In this document: one piece after another, positions 1 through 8,367 of the stretch
How the letters are laid out: each line of letters begins with the position of its first letter
Position numbering within the stretch: the stretch's first letter is position 1
From: Methanosarcinaceae archaeon
Lineage (GTDB): Archaea; Halobacteriota; Methanosarcinia; Methanosarcinales; Methanosarcinaceae
Direction: 5' to 3'
Assembly: GCA_020055655.1 (NCBI GenBank)
Contig: JAIPUR010000006.1
Coordinates: 1 to 64,000, forward strand
Length of the DNA stretch: 64,000 bases
Notes under the pieces: model-generated
What the model saw: the letters and a program-made list of their open reading frames with translations, nothing else
Databases searched by the model: none
Told to the model about the DNA's origin: nothing
Program-made: the position numbers and the translations under genes

Positions 1-22
1 AGAGCTAAAAAATAAGCACTAA

Positions 23-337
23 CTATTTTTCATTTGCTGTGTAGAAATCCATCATATCACGACCATCGGGGATAGATAAAATATCCCCGTTCTGCATAGC
101 ATAAGTATTTACGAAAAAATTGTGCCACTGAATAACATCTTCCATTTCTGGAAGATCGTAAATTTCAAACATTGTTAAATCAATCCGTTGTTTTTCCCTT
201 TGTGTAATAACTAATTCTTTTGGCGTAAAATTGCTTGTTATATTTTCATCATTTGGATAAGAGAATATATCTTTATACGTATTCCCGTCTTCATTAAGTG
301 TTTCAAATTCTGTCATTAAGTCATATCTTGATCTCAT
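23..337 (-). CDS. Small phage-tail/baseplate-like protein
   Basis: This 104-residue protein is the last of three tightly packed leftward genes. Its start overlaps the stop of the gene before it (TAATG), which suggests translational coupling. It ends with a segment reading NTYAMQNGDILSIPD, which resembles the 'GDIL-IP' segment of LysM-like or gp53-type baseplate proteins of contractile-tailed phages. Its place downstream of a probable tape-measure C-terminus supports a tail role. No enzyme motif is visible. The assignment is an inference from context and one short motif, and it could be another virion protein. Confidence 0.45.
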   Translation of the reverse strand: MRSRYDLMTEFETLNEDGNTYKDIFSYPNDENITSNFTPKELVITQREKQRIDLTMFEIYDLPEMEDVIQWHNFFVNTYAMQNGDILSIPDGRDMMDFYTANEK

Positions 338-1047
338 TATATAGTTACCCCTCTACTTCCACTTGTCATTGCAAGTTTAAGTTGTGATGATGTTATAGCT
401 CCTACTGTTCTCATTTCTAAATTCATTTTAATGTATAAGGGCTTTCCTTCACTCGTTGAATCTGTAGAGTAGGTCATATCTGCTGACTCAATAATAACAT
501 TCGGTAATGTAATTATATTACCTATTTTTACCCCAACAAAACCAGTACCATTTTTTTTATATGTGCTTCTTTTTTTTCTTGATGCAGTTATTAAACTCTC
601 TGCATCATTAGGTATCGGGGGTTTCAGACCCTTCCATTTACTTTCACCTTCCTCATCTCCCCGATCACTAGGTAGTACCCATGATTGGATCAATTTTGCT
701 TTTTTATAATTCTTCTTTGAATCTGTACTCACTTCATCGTTATATAGGTTGATTGAAATTTGGAGTTTTAGGGGTTGTGTTCCTGCCCATCTTGGAACGG
801 AAGCTTCTTTAAAAACAAAGGTGCTATCCTCTAAACCAGTTATTCCAAAAAGAGATGCGGCGGTACTTGCAAATTTTCCAACTTTATCTATTACTCCTTT
901 TACGTTCGCCAGTCCTAAGTCATCTAACATGTTAGTATACTCTGAAGCAATAGAGTAGGTTACTTCCTCGTTAAGTACAGCGGTAACTTCTTCGTTTCGA
1001 TTTTTATTCATTTTTTTTAACGTTATTTTTTTACCTGCGTAAGCCAT
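337..1047 (-). CDS. Phage tail-associated structural protein (unassigned)
   Basis: The protein has 236 residues. A strong Shine-Dalgarno site GGAGGT lies 6-7 bases before the ATG, inside the end of the upstream gene. The sequence is rich in Lys, Ser, Thr and Asn. It has a central beta-rich stretch (PRWAGTQPLKLQISINLYND) and an alternating hydrophobic C-terminal part, as in baseplate or tail-tube-proximal proteins. There is no signal peptide or membrane segment. Order on the minus strand is tape measure, this gene, 104-residue gene, which fits a tail module. No specific family was recognised. The three genes are more AT-rich than the methanogen genes further in. Confidence 0.45.
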   Translation of the reverse strand: MAYAGKKITLKKMNKNRNEEVTAVLNEEVTYSIASEYTNMLDDLGLANVKGVIDKVGKFASTAASLFGITGLEDSTFVFKEASVPRWAGTQPLKLQISINLYNDEVSTDSKKNYKKAKLIQSWVLPSDRGDEEGESKWKGLKPPIPNDAESLITASRKKRSTYKKNGTGFVGVKIGNIITLPNVIIESADMTYSTDSTSEGKPLYIKMNLEMRTVGAITSSQLKLAMTSGSRGVTI

Positions 1048-1048
1048 T

Positions 1049-1760
1049 TTATACCTCCACTCCTTGTAAGTTTTGCATTATGGATTGAGGATTAAACCTT
1101 GATGAGTTATTATTAATAACAGTAATAGGATTTTTATCCTTACCCTCTTTTAGTAATGCTACTAATTGTTTTAATTCATTATAAATTTGTGACTGTTCAT
1201 TCATTTTACTATTATTATATTGTGTTGTATAATGTTGTATAGAAGCCATTTTTGTTAGGGAAGTTGAGCTTTGTGGTTTAGCTGGACTCCCGTTGTTAAT
1301 TGTAGAAGCTCTATTAAAATTAAGATTCCGTGTTGTTGCATAAACATTATCATTAGAGTTTAGTTTTATGACTTTACCGTCTGATCTTACAATAGCATCA
1401 TTAGCTGATTCATCCGCCCCTTCTCCGGATGCTTTTTTAATCATTTCAGCCAACCAGTTTGAGTCAGATCCACTTGTTGAAGCTTTTGACTTAACTACGT
1501 CTTCTAATTTTATGTTAGAGTTTTCTACGGATCCTTTGAACGTGTTTATGATTGTTAAATACGCTTCTTCCATCCATTTTCGCTGTTGTTGCATAGCTGT
1601 TGGATCAGCTATCATTGCATCCCCTGTTTTTTTGACCGCTTCAGTTTGCTGAGTTATTAAAGTTTTGTTAAAGTTTTTAACAGCTTTTTTGTCAAGAGTT
1701 TCTGCCCCACTTTTTACAGCTCCCGTTAAGATTGATTCTGAGATTGATGGGGGAGGAGGT
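1049..1760 (-). pseudogene. C-terminal fragment of a phage tail tape-measure-like protein
   Basis: The open frame runs from 1786 to 1049, but its first residues ([13 protein letters not shown]) are a back-translation of the neighbouring beta-helix DNA. Genuine similarity to one protein seems to begin near 1750. The remaining ~235 residues are low-complexity and helical, with the segment SDGKVIKLNSNDNVYATTRN, typical of the C-terminal end of tape-measure proteins, and a Gln/Asn-rich tail. These proteins set tail length and are normally much longer, so most of the gene is missing. It ends two bases before the next gene. It is truncated either by a real rearrangement or by a chimeric join. Confidence 0.45.
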
Positions 1761-2160
1761 GCGACGCGGGCTTTCCATATCTCCAACGGGTCGAGTGTGA
1801 CGCTTGAAGATCTTAGAATTCAGAACAACTGCATATCCACAAATCAAGGCGGGGCAATTTATCTCAAAGAAGCGACACTAACAATTAACCGATGTGAGTT
1901 TGACTCAAATGAATCAAATCAACATTGTGGGGCCATCTATTTGTATAAAACTGATTTATTCGTCCACGATGCAACCTTTACAAATAATAATTCTAGTTAC
2001 GGCGGAGCTGTCTTTGGATCTAGCGGTCAATCGGTCACCATTACGGGTTCAACCTTTTCTACCAATACAGAAACAACGTTTGGCGGGGCAATGTATATAA
2101 CAAACTTTACTTCAGCACAGATAACAGGAACAACTTTTTCTGAAAATACAGCGATATTAG
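1745..2160 (+). pseudogene. Fragment of a Pmp-type right-handed beta-helix surface protein
   Basis: About 138 in-frame residues begin with [21 protein letters not shown], typical of adhesin-like beta-helix proteins. They carry the two alternating motifs of chlamydial Pmp repeats: GGA(I/V/M) (codons near 1848, 1926, 2001 and 2082) and FxxN (FDSN, FTNN, FSTN, FSEN). The repeat period is about 75-81 bases. Such proteins are secreted or surface-bound and are found in both bacteria and methanogens. Signal peptide, anchor and start are absent. The frame continues directly into phosphoglycerate mutase, so this is an insert fragment rather than a complete gene. Confidence 0.6.
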
Positions 2161-3404
2161 GAGCCATCGAGAACGTGAAGAAAAACAACTCTGATCTTCA
2201 CCTCATGGGACTTTTTTCCTATGGTGGCGTACACAGCCATATGGATCATATGAGAGCTATCATTGAACTTGCAAAGCAGGAAGGAGTCGAAAATGTATTC
2301 ATTCATGCTTTCCTCGATGGAAGAGATGTGCCACCCCAGGCTGCACTTGAAGACATGAAAGAGCATGAAGAATATTGTCGTAACATAGGTGCAAGAACAG
2401 CATCTGTTTCAGGACGATATTATGCAATGGATAGAGACAAACGCTGGGAACGAACAGAGCTTGCTTATGATGCAATTACATCAGGCACCGGAGTCTTTGC
2501 AAATGACGCCGTATCTGCCATCAAGCAGAGTTATGCAAGTGGAGAAAACGACGAATTTGTCAAACCCACTGTGATATTAAATGAGAATGGCAAACCTGTA
2601 GGAACTATAAAAGATAAGGACTCTGTTATTTTCTTTAATTTCAGGCCTGACAGAGCACGCCAGCTAACTTACACTTTTGTTAACGATGATTTTGATGGAT
2701 TTGAAAGAAAAGTATATCCTAAGGTCCATTACGTGTGCATGACAGAATATGATGAAACACTGAATGTGGCACTTGCATTCCCGCCTGAGTTCATAGACAA
2801 TACACTTGGAGAATTCCTGAGTAAAAACAACCTCATGCAGCTTCGTATAGCTGAAACTGAAAAGTATGCTCATGTGACATTCTTCTTCAACGGAGGAGTC
2901 GAACATCAGAATGAAGGAGAGGAAAGGTGCCTTGTACCTTCTCCAAAAGTTGCTACCTACGACCTGAAACCAGAGATGAGTGCATACGAGGTTACAGACA
3001 AGCTTATTGAAAATATAGAATCTGAAAAGTATGATGTCATTATACTGAACTTTGCTAATATGGACATGGTAGGCCATACTGGCATATTTGATGCAACGGT
3101 TAAGGCTGTTGAGACCATTGACAAGTGTGTTGAAAAAGTGATCCAAAGAATTGTATCTCAAAATGGAGCAGCCATCATAACAGCAGACCATGGAAATGCC
3201 GAAAAGATAGTGGATTACAATACAGGTACAGCACATACTGCACACACATCTAATCCGGTAAAGGCTATCCTTGTAAATGCAGGAGATGGACTTGACCTCA
3301 AAGAAGGCAAATTATCAGACATCGCACCTACAATGCTGGAAATGCTGGAAATAACACAGCCTGAAGAAATGACAGGGCATTCATTACTTCTAAGAAAACG
3401 ATAA
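2160..3404 (+). pseudogene. gpmI: 2,3-bisphosphoglycerate-independent phosphoglycerate mutase, N-terminally truncated
   Basis: About 414 residues match the cofactor-independent mutase (3-phosphoglycerate to 2-phosphoglycerate, glycolysis/gluconeogenesis), starting at [17 protein letters not shown]. Visible landmarks are [49 protein letters not shown] and ADHGNAEK. The family is usually about 510-520 residues. The missing ~100 residues carry the first metal-binding Asp and the catalytic Ser nucleophile, so this copy cannot be active as it stands. The usual SDGGVHSH reads SYGGVHSH here, a further sign of damage next to the join. The 3-prime part and its stop look normal. Confidence 0.8.
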
Positions 3405-3416
3405 AATATCAAAATA

Positions 3417-4433
3417 TCAGAACCACTGGTCAAGCGTTTTCTGATCATTTCCGGAGAACGAATCCAGACGTTCAATTGCTTTTAAAACACGATCCCGTGA
3501 GAAATCATGTTCATCACAGAGGAAAGCCAGAATTGCATTCTTATCGGGTTTGCCCCATTTTAATTCATAGCTATCTGTAACCGGAGGGTTGTGGAAAAAT
3601 GACCTGATTTCTTCCAGCGTGTCAAGTTCCAGGCCTTTTGATTCTAATAATTGGTCTGCGTTATCGTATTTTTTAATGAGGTCCAGAGCTTTTTTAGGAC
3701 CGATACCCTCAAGGCCTTCATTATAATCAGTTCCAACACAAATAGCAATATCAATGAGTTGATCATGGTCTATTCCAAGCTTTTCCAGAGATTCCTGAAG
3801 GTCGATCAGTTCAGGTTTCACATCCACATAGACTTTCTTGTTTGGAAGCTTTCGTTTGCCTGATATTGTAAGGTTCCTTACGACCATTGGAGAGCCGAAT
3901 ACCAGAGAATCATAGTCCTGAGATGCAATGAAATCAGCATCTCCTTTTTTAACCATATAAGAGGCCTGGGCCTCGCCCTCAGATGGAGACTCTACAAACG
4001 GAATTCCCATTGCGCCAAGCAGCCTTTTTGAGCTGGAAACAATATCTTCATCAACTTTTGAAGAAGCCTGGGCATATTTGAATGATTCTTCAGCCAGGCC
4101 TTGTTCTTTAGCTTCTGCCCATTTAGTACTTGCATTGTCCCGGACATGCGCGCGCTTTTCATTTGTTGACGACTTCAAGTCAGGGGGCTTTCCATCAAAG
4201 ACAAAAACAGGCTTTATTCCTGATTCCATCAGGTTAGCCATTCTGTAAAGAATACCCGATAAGTGGGAGGTGATATTACCATTGGAATCCTTTAGAGGCG
4301 TTCCATCCCTCTGTCGAATAATGCTCAAAAACTGGTAAAGCGTATTGTAGGCATCTATTGCAACTACCCGAAATGATAATTCAGATATTTTAAGGGGTTT
4401 TCTTCGGAGAAGATCACCAATATCAGTGCCCAT
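3417..4433 (-). CDS. fen: Flap endonuclease 1 (FEN1)
   Basis: The protein has 338 residues, the standard archaeal length. FEN1 removes 5-prime flaps during Okazaki fragment maturation and base excision repair. Visible features are the N-terminal MGTDIGDLL, metal-binding Asp27 in AIDAYNT, VFDGKPP near residue 80, SEGEAQA near 150, [10 protein letters not shown] near 172, and the helix-hairpin-helix [11 protein letters not shown]. The protein ends in KTLDQWF, a PCNA-interacting box. It converges on the mutase fragment, with 12 bases between the stops. Every catalytic acidic motif is present, so it should be active. Confidence 0.95.
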   Translation of the reverse strand: MGTDIGDLLRRKPLKISELSFRVVAIDAYNTLYQFLSIIRQRDGTPLKDSNGNITSHLSGILYRMANLMESGIKPVFVFDGKPPDLKSSTNEKRAHVRDNASTKWAEAKEQGLAEESFKYAQASSKVDEDIVSSSKRLLGAMGIPFVESPSEGEAQASYMVKKGDADFIASQDYDSLVFGSPMVVRNLTISGKRKLPNKKVYVDVKPELIDLQESLEKLGIDHDQLIDIAICVGTDYNEGLEGIGPKKALDLIKKYDNADQLLESKGLELDTLEEIRSFFHNPPVTDSYELKWGKPDKNAILAFLCDEHDFSRDRVLKAIERLDSFSGNDQKTLDQWF

Positions 4434-4456
4434 ACATATTCTTTTAATTTTAAAAA

Positions 4457-4771
4457 TTATATATCTTTTGTCAAAGAATCCTTGATATCCAGCCTAACAT
4501 CAATGACCGAATCATCAGTAGCGTCTATTTTCCCCACTCTGAGAATGTTCCCTACTCTATCAATTAAATTCGTTTTTGTTATCTGAACCTGATGAAGATC
4601 ATCAGATTCCTGGCTTTTATGGACAATAAGAACATCATGTTCTGCATTCTCACTTTTACCTAATTTTGACATCATGCTCCTTACGAGGTGATCGAAATCA
4701 GAGTAAATAAGAATCTCAGAACATTTTCCGGATTTTTTTATAATACCTATCGGTTCCAGATTAATGCGCAT
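4457..4771 (-). CDS. Conserved hypothetical protein (104 aa)
   Basis: This small soluble protein starts [17 protein letters not shown] and has a mixed alpha/beta pattern. It has two long hydrophobic-alternating strands at the C-terminus and no membrane segment. It lies 23 bases upstream of FEN1 on the same strand, so the two are probably co-transcribed, which hints at a housekeeping or DNA-metabolism role. I recognise no family. The start ATG is preceded by AGGTGAG about 4 bases upstream, supporting translation. Confidence 0.6.
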   Translation of the reverse strand: MRINLEPIGIIKKSGKCSEILIYSDFDHLVRSMMSKLGKSENAEHDVLIVHKSQESDDLHQVQITKTNLIDRVGNILRVGKIDATDDSVIDVRLDIKDSLTKDI

Positions 4772-4887
4772 TTACTCACCTCACTATAAGAATCAAAAGT
4801 ATCAGCCGCCTTATTAAGCACCTTACATTAATATGGTTTTCGGGTACAAACCATTATTCTCAGAAAAATGAAGAGAGGGGACTTATC

Positions 4888-5211
4888 TCATCTATAACGA
4901 GTTCTGTCAATGGTACTTGCCACATCATCAATACTTTCAAGAACCTCATTGACCCGGCCATCGAGATTTGCTTCAACGCTTTGAACACTTATTCTCAAAG
5001 AACGTTCCTTTGCATCAAGCATATTGTCAATTTTTCTAAGCCTGCTATCTACTGAAAGGATCATAGCAGCTAGCGCACCAACCATGACCATTGCAGAAAG
5101 GATGATCAAAGCATTGGCAGGGCTGTATTTAAATCTTCCAAGCCATTCATATGTTAGTACAAAAGAAGATACTACCATCACTATTGAGAATATCACATCT
5201 CTGGTTTCCAT
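4888..5211 (-). CDS. Small membrane protein with C-terminal coiled coil
   Basis: The protein has 107 residues. Two hydrophobic segments (about residues 7-21 and 33-52) are followed by a charged, heptad-like region from about residue 55 to the end. This suggests a membrane-anchored cytoplasmic coiled coil. The start ATG follows GAGGTAAC, a usable Shine-Dalgarno site. It shares a short divergent intergenic region with the presenilin-like gene. Function is unknown. Confidence 0.55.
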   Translation of the reverse strand: METRDVIFSIVMVVSSFVLTYEWLGRFKYSPANALIILSAMVMVGALAAMILSVDSRLRKIDNMLDAKERSLRISVQSVEANLDGRVNEVLESIDDVASTIDRTRYR

Positions 5212-5359
5212 TCTGTTACCTCATTATCTATGTAGGCTTCTTTACTATTTATATTATTTAACTTTAATTTATTGGTAATTTGCATAATGTTAAATACAGA
5301 ACTGACATCTAATATATTTAGAACCCGAATATAAATATAATAGTCCATGAGGAGTGTCA

Positions 5360-6283
5360 GTGAATACGGAAAAATCAAACCTTAAAGAATACATACCTAT
5401 GCTTGTGATGGCAGGTATTATAATAGTAGTACAGATCACAGCACTGCTTTTGGCAGCGCCCATGAATGCTAATGATATGAGAGCCTTTGAGAACCCGGAT
5501 TCTGCATTCAACACCCTATTCTACATTGTTATCATACTGGTATTCACTGGCCTGCTTTTGTTAGCTATTAAAAAGAATATGCAATGGATCATACAGCTTA
5601 CCATATTACTTGCTGTGGGTTCCACGATGTATTATGTATTCTATGCCCTGTTGTCACTTGCAGATATCTCGATAATGACAAACAATCTGGTGTCAGGTGT
5701 AGTTGCAGCAGCACTCACCGTCCTGCTCTATAAGTTCCCTGAATGGTATGTTATTGATACCATTGGACTTATCATAGGAGCCGGTGCCAGTGCAATATTT
5801 GGCATATCACTTTCAATCCTCCCGGTTATTCTTCTTCTGGGATTACTGGCAATATATGATGCTATCTCAGTTTACAAAACAAAGCATATGATAGACCTCG
5901 CAGAAGGAGTAATGGATCTGCGCTTGCCAATACTTTTCATAATACCCAAGCACATGAAATACTCATTCATAGAAGATTCATTCAACAAGGATGATGGCAA
6001 AGACAGAGAAGCATTCTTCATGGGACTTGGGGATGCTATCATGCCAACAATACTTGTCATATCTGCAAACGTATTCCTTGTCCAGAAACACAATATAGAC
6101 CTTGTAGGCGGATTTATCACATACCCGGCAATTGGCGCAATGATTGGTACCCTTGTGGGATTCTTCGCATTAAGTGTGCTTGTAATGAAAGGAAAACCTC
6201 AGGCAGGACTACCTTTCCTTAATAGCGGAGTGATCATTGGGTATATAGTAGCAGTATTGATATCAGGAAGTCCACTATACTGA
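5360..6283 (+). CDS. Presenilin-like intramembrane aspartyl protease (A22 family)
   Basis: This polytopic membrane protein has about 307 residues and roughly nine hydrophobic segments. The two catalytic motifs of presenilin/signal-peptide-peptidase proteases are present: YD in LLAIYDAISVY (Asp about residue 167) and GLGD in FFMGLGDAIMPT (Asp about residue 225). A PAL-like element GLPFLNSG lies near residue 285. Such enzymes cut substrates within the membrane. I chose the GTG at 5360 rather than the one at 5354 because the Shine-Dalgarno GAGGAG (5349-5354) overlaps the earlier codon and is spaced correctly for 5360. The natural substrate is unknown. Confidence 0.88.
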   Translation: MNTEKSNLKEYIPMLVMAGIIIVVQITALLLAAPMNANDMRAFENPDSAFNTLFYIVIILVFTGLLLLAIKKNMQWIIQLTILLAVGSTMYYVFYALLSLADISIMTNNLVSGVVAAALTVLLYKFPEWYVIDTIGLIIGAGASAIFGISLSILPVILLLGLLAIYDAISVYKTKHMIDLAEGVMDLRLPILFIIPKHMKYSFIEDSFNKDDGKDREAFFMGLGDAIMPTILVISANVFLVQKHNIDLVGGFITYPAIGAMIGTLVGFFALSVLVMKGKPQAGLPFLNSGVIIGYIVAVLISGSPLY

Positions 6284-6310
6284 AAATAGCTAGTTAAAAA
6301 ATAAAAATGG

Positions 6311-6784
6311 TTAAACTTCTTCGGAAACATCTGGATTGATGTTGCAAATGGTGCAATTTTCATCGCCATTGCAACAATTATCCTCAAGAATTCCATTTAA
6401 CTCTGAATCAAGGGAACGTGTACCTTCTGCAAGTACTGCAGCATTGGATATGGTTGCTGCTATAAGAATAGCATCAAACATTTCTTCTTTTGTAACACCT
6501 ATGCGCTGGCCAACCCTTACATGTGTTTTCAGACAATGTTCACACCTAAGTGCAGAGGCTACAGCTATGCCAATGAGTTCCACGGTCTTTGGATCCATAT
6601 TCTTGAACTCACGCATGATACTATTCTCATAGATCATTCTGGAAACAAATAGTTCCGGCATATCCTTCATGAAATTGATAATGTAAGGAACTTCACCGTA
6701 ACGTTCCTTTACGCTCTCAATGAGATCATCGACAGCCTCATCGGGCTCTTTCTCTAAAAGTTCCTTTATTTTCTCAAATTCCAT
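6311..6784 (-). CDS. AhpD-like / carboxymuconolactone decarboxylase family protein
   Basis: The protein has 157 residues with the CMD-domain helix ALRCEHCLKTHVRVGQ. This CxxCxxxH redox motif is typical of AhpD-type disulfide reductases that act in peroxide defence. An unusual Cys-rich tail (NCCNGDENCTICN) follows and might bind metal. The ATG at 6784 is preferred to the GTG at 6793, because AAGGTGAT lies at the correct distance from the ATG. It is 46 bases downstream of mmp7 on the same strand. That gap holds an AT-rich TATA-like stretch, so it may have its own promoter or be read through from the operon. Confidence 0.8.
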   Translation of the reverse strand: MEFEKIKELLEKEPDEAVDDLIESVKERYGEVPYIINFMKDMPELFVSRMIYENSIMREFKNMDPKTVELIGIAVASALRCEHCLKTHVRVGQRIGVTKEEMFDAILIAATISNAAVLAEGTRSLDSELNGILEDNCCNGDENCTICNINPDVSEEV

Positions 6785-6830
6785 GGAGATCACCTTAGCA
6801 ATGCAGCCTAATATTAATTATATACTCAAA

Positions 6831-7766
6831 TTATACTGCAAATCCAACTTCTGATTCACGTTTAATCTTTATCAATATATAATTTTTCATTTTAGACGGT
6901 GTGATATTTGCAATTTCCGATAATTTCAAACCTTCATCGAATTCAAGAGCTTCAATTCTCTCATGAAATTCCTCAAAGGGAAGTTTCACACGAAGGCCAT
7001 CCAGTTGCAGAGTTATCGGAGCAGGCGTAAGAACATCCAATATCTCTGGAATTTGCTCATGTATCTCTTTCATGACCCTTGGCGGAAGAACTGCAAGCTG
7101 ATCTTTAGAGATATCTTTGCGCATTTTGTTGACAACTTCGCCAACTTTTTCATTTAGGTTGTCAAGAGCGCTTATTTCATCTGATTTACGCAATCTATGA
7201 GCGACTCTGCCGATATTACCAACATAGACATCTGCACCGGCAACTTCTTCGGTTTCAAGCTCAGGACCACCTGTAACTACGATAGGAATATTGATATTCT
7301 CCAGAAGTTTAGGTTTCTTATTAATGATACAGTCCCTGAATGTACCGAATGAAAATACTGCCACATCATGCTCATTTATGAGTTTTCTTTCATAATCAGC
7401 TGAAAGTGATACCCTTCGTCCCATACCTCTTGCAAGGCCGATCATATTGGTATTTGCACCATCTCTTCGCAGATGCTCTGCGACATCGCATGCTGAGTGA
7501 GGAAGGTGATGGGATGCAAGTGTAGGAGAAACAACAGCTATCTCGGTGCTTGTGAGTGGGGCTTTTGTGAGCTTACCAAGCATTTTTGTTCCAAGTTCCT
7601 CTATTAAATGCACATCGTCTTTTGGTATGAGCATGATAAGAGTAACTTCCGTTGCTGCAGGTACCTTCTGTATAAGATAGCCCCCAAGGTCTTCAAGAAG
7701 TTCAGTGATAAGTGTATGCTTGTGAATTCCGCCTTCGTAAATATATGGTTCAAGCACTGCTGCCAT
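6831..7766 (-). CDS. mmp7: Methanogenesis marker protein 7 (MCR activation complex)
   Basis: The protein has 311 residues, found essentially only in methanogens and relatives. Mmp7 is known as a component of the ATP-dependent complex that activates methyl-coenzyme M reductase together with McrC, Mmp17, Mmp3 and component A2. The sequence shows the N-terminal LEPYIYEGGIHKH, a Cys in HSACDVAEHLRR, a second in FRDCIINKKP, and IVVTGGPELETEEVAGADVYVGNIGR, an alpha/beta domain. Its ATG overlaps the stop of mmp17 (TAATG). It is the last gene of the operon before the AhpD-like gene. Confidence 0.88.
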   Translation of the reverse strand: MAAVLEPYIYEGGIHKHTLITELLEDLGGYLIQKVPAATEVTLIMLIPKDDVHLIEELGTKMLGKLTKAPLTSTEIAVVSPTLASHHLPHSACDVAEHLRRDGANTNMIGLARGMGRRVSLSADYERKLINEHDVAVFSFGTFRDCIINKKPKLLENINIPIVVTGGPELETEEVAGADVYVGNIGRVAHRLRKSDEISALDNLNEKVGEVVNKMRKDISKDQLAVLPPRVMKEIHEQIPEILDVLTPAPITLQLDGLRVKLPFEEFHERIEALEFDEGLKLSEIANITPSKMKNYILIKIKRESEVGFAV

Positions 7767-8362
7767 TATTTTTCCCCCTGCAGTTCAGCAAGTATCTGGT
7801 GCGCACCCTCGATCCATTCAGGTTCCAGTGCATCTTCACTTGCAACGAAAACAAAAGAGTTCTCATCCATAGAATGATAGCGAACCCTGAATCCTTCAGG
7901 AGTTCCTCTGATAGCCATTTCTACAAGTCTCGATTGCAAAGTACGCTTCGGATCAGCTATAATCATCTCTTTGACAAGTTCTGATTCCTCGCCCGGATTC
8001 TCGGCAGAGATTATGAGAGTCTTCCTCTCAGGCTGACGAACTTTGCCACGTCCATATCTTGCCCATAACTTTTCAAGAAGCTCAGGAAGATATTTTTCCT
8101 CAACCACGGATATTGTGAATTCTTTCTTCACAGCTGATCCGGAATCCACGTTTGTAATATCTGATAGTTTTACAAGAGGCTGAGATGATCTCAACACTAT
8201 TGCCATTTGAAAGAGAGAGTCCTCTGGTGTGACAATTACCTTTATGCGACCAATGGCGCCTCCGAGAACAAGCTCGGAAATCACATCAGAAACTATGCTT
8301 TTGTAAGCTGCCGCTTCTTCGGGAATACCGGATTCTACAATGAAAGTCTCAAGAGCTTCCAT
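7766..8362 (-). CDS. mmp17: Methanogenesis marker protein 17 (MCR activation complex)
   Basis: The protein has 198 residues: MEALETFIVESGIPEEAA at the start, a beta-rich core, and GRGKVRQPERKTLII in the centre. Mmp17 is a known partner of Mmp7 in the MCR activation complex. It has no cysteine ligands or nucleotide-binding loop, so a structural or scaffold role is likely. A strong Shine-Dalgarno GGAGGAG lies 8 bases before the ATG, just before the stop of mmp15. It is followed by mmp7 with a one-base overlap. The conserved order mmp15-mmp17-mmp7 supports the call. Confidence 0.87.
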   Translation of the reverse strand: MEALETFIVESGIPEEAAAYKSIVSDVISELVLGGAIGRIKVIVTPEDSLFQMAIVLRSSQPLVKLSDITNVDSGSAVKKEFTISVVEEKYLPELLEKLWARYGRGKVRQPERKTLIISAENPGEESELVKEMIIADPKRTLQSRLVEMAIRGTPEGFRVRYHSMDENSFVFVASEDALEPEWIEGAHQILAELQGEK

Positions 8363-8367
8363 GAGAA

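Noticed and set aside
2664-3245. A 193-residue frame antisense to the mutase
   Set aside because: It mirrors a well-recognised coding strand, has no family features and no start signals.
1665-3404. A single 579-residue open frame joining beta-helix repeats to phosphoglycerate mutase
   Set aside because: The first part is antisense to a tail gene, the middle is a surface repeat and the rest a cytoplasmic enzyme lacking its catalytic Ser. It is better read as joined fragments than as a real fusion.
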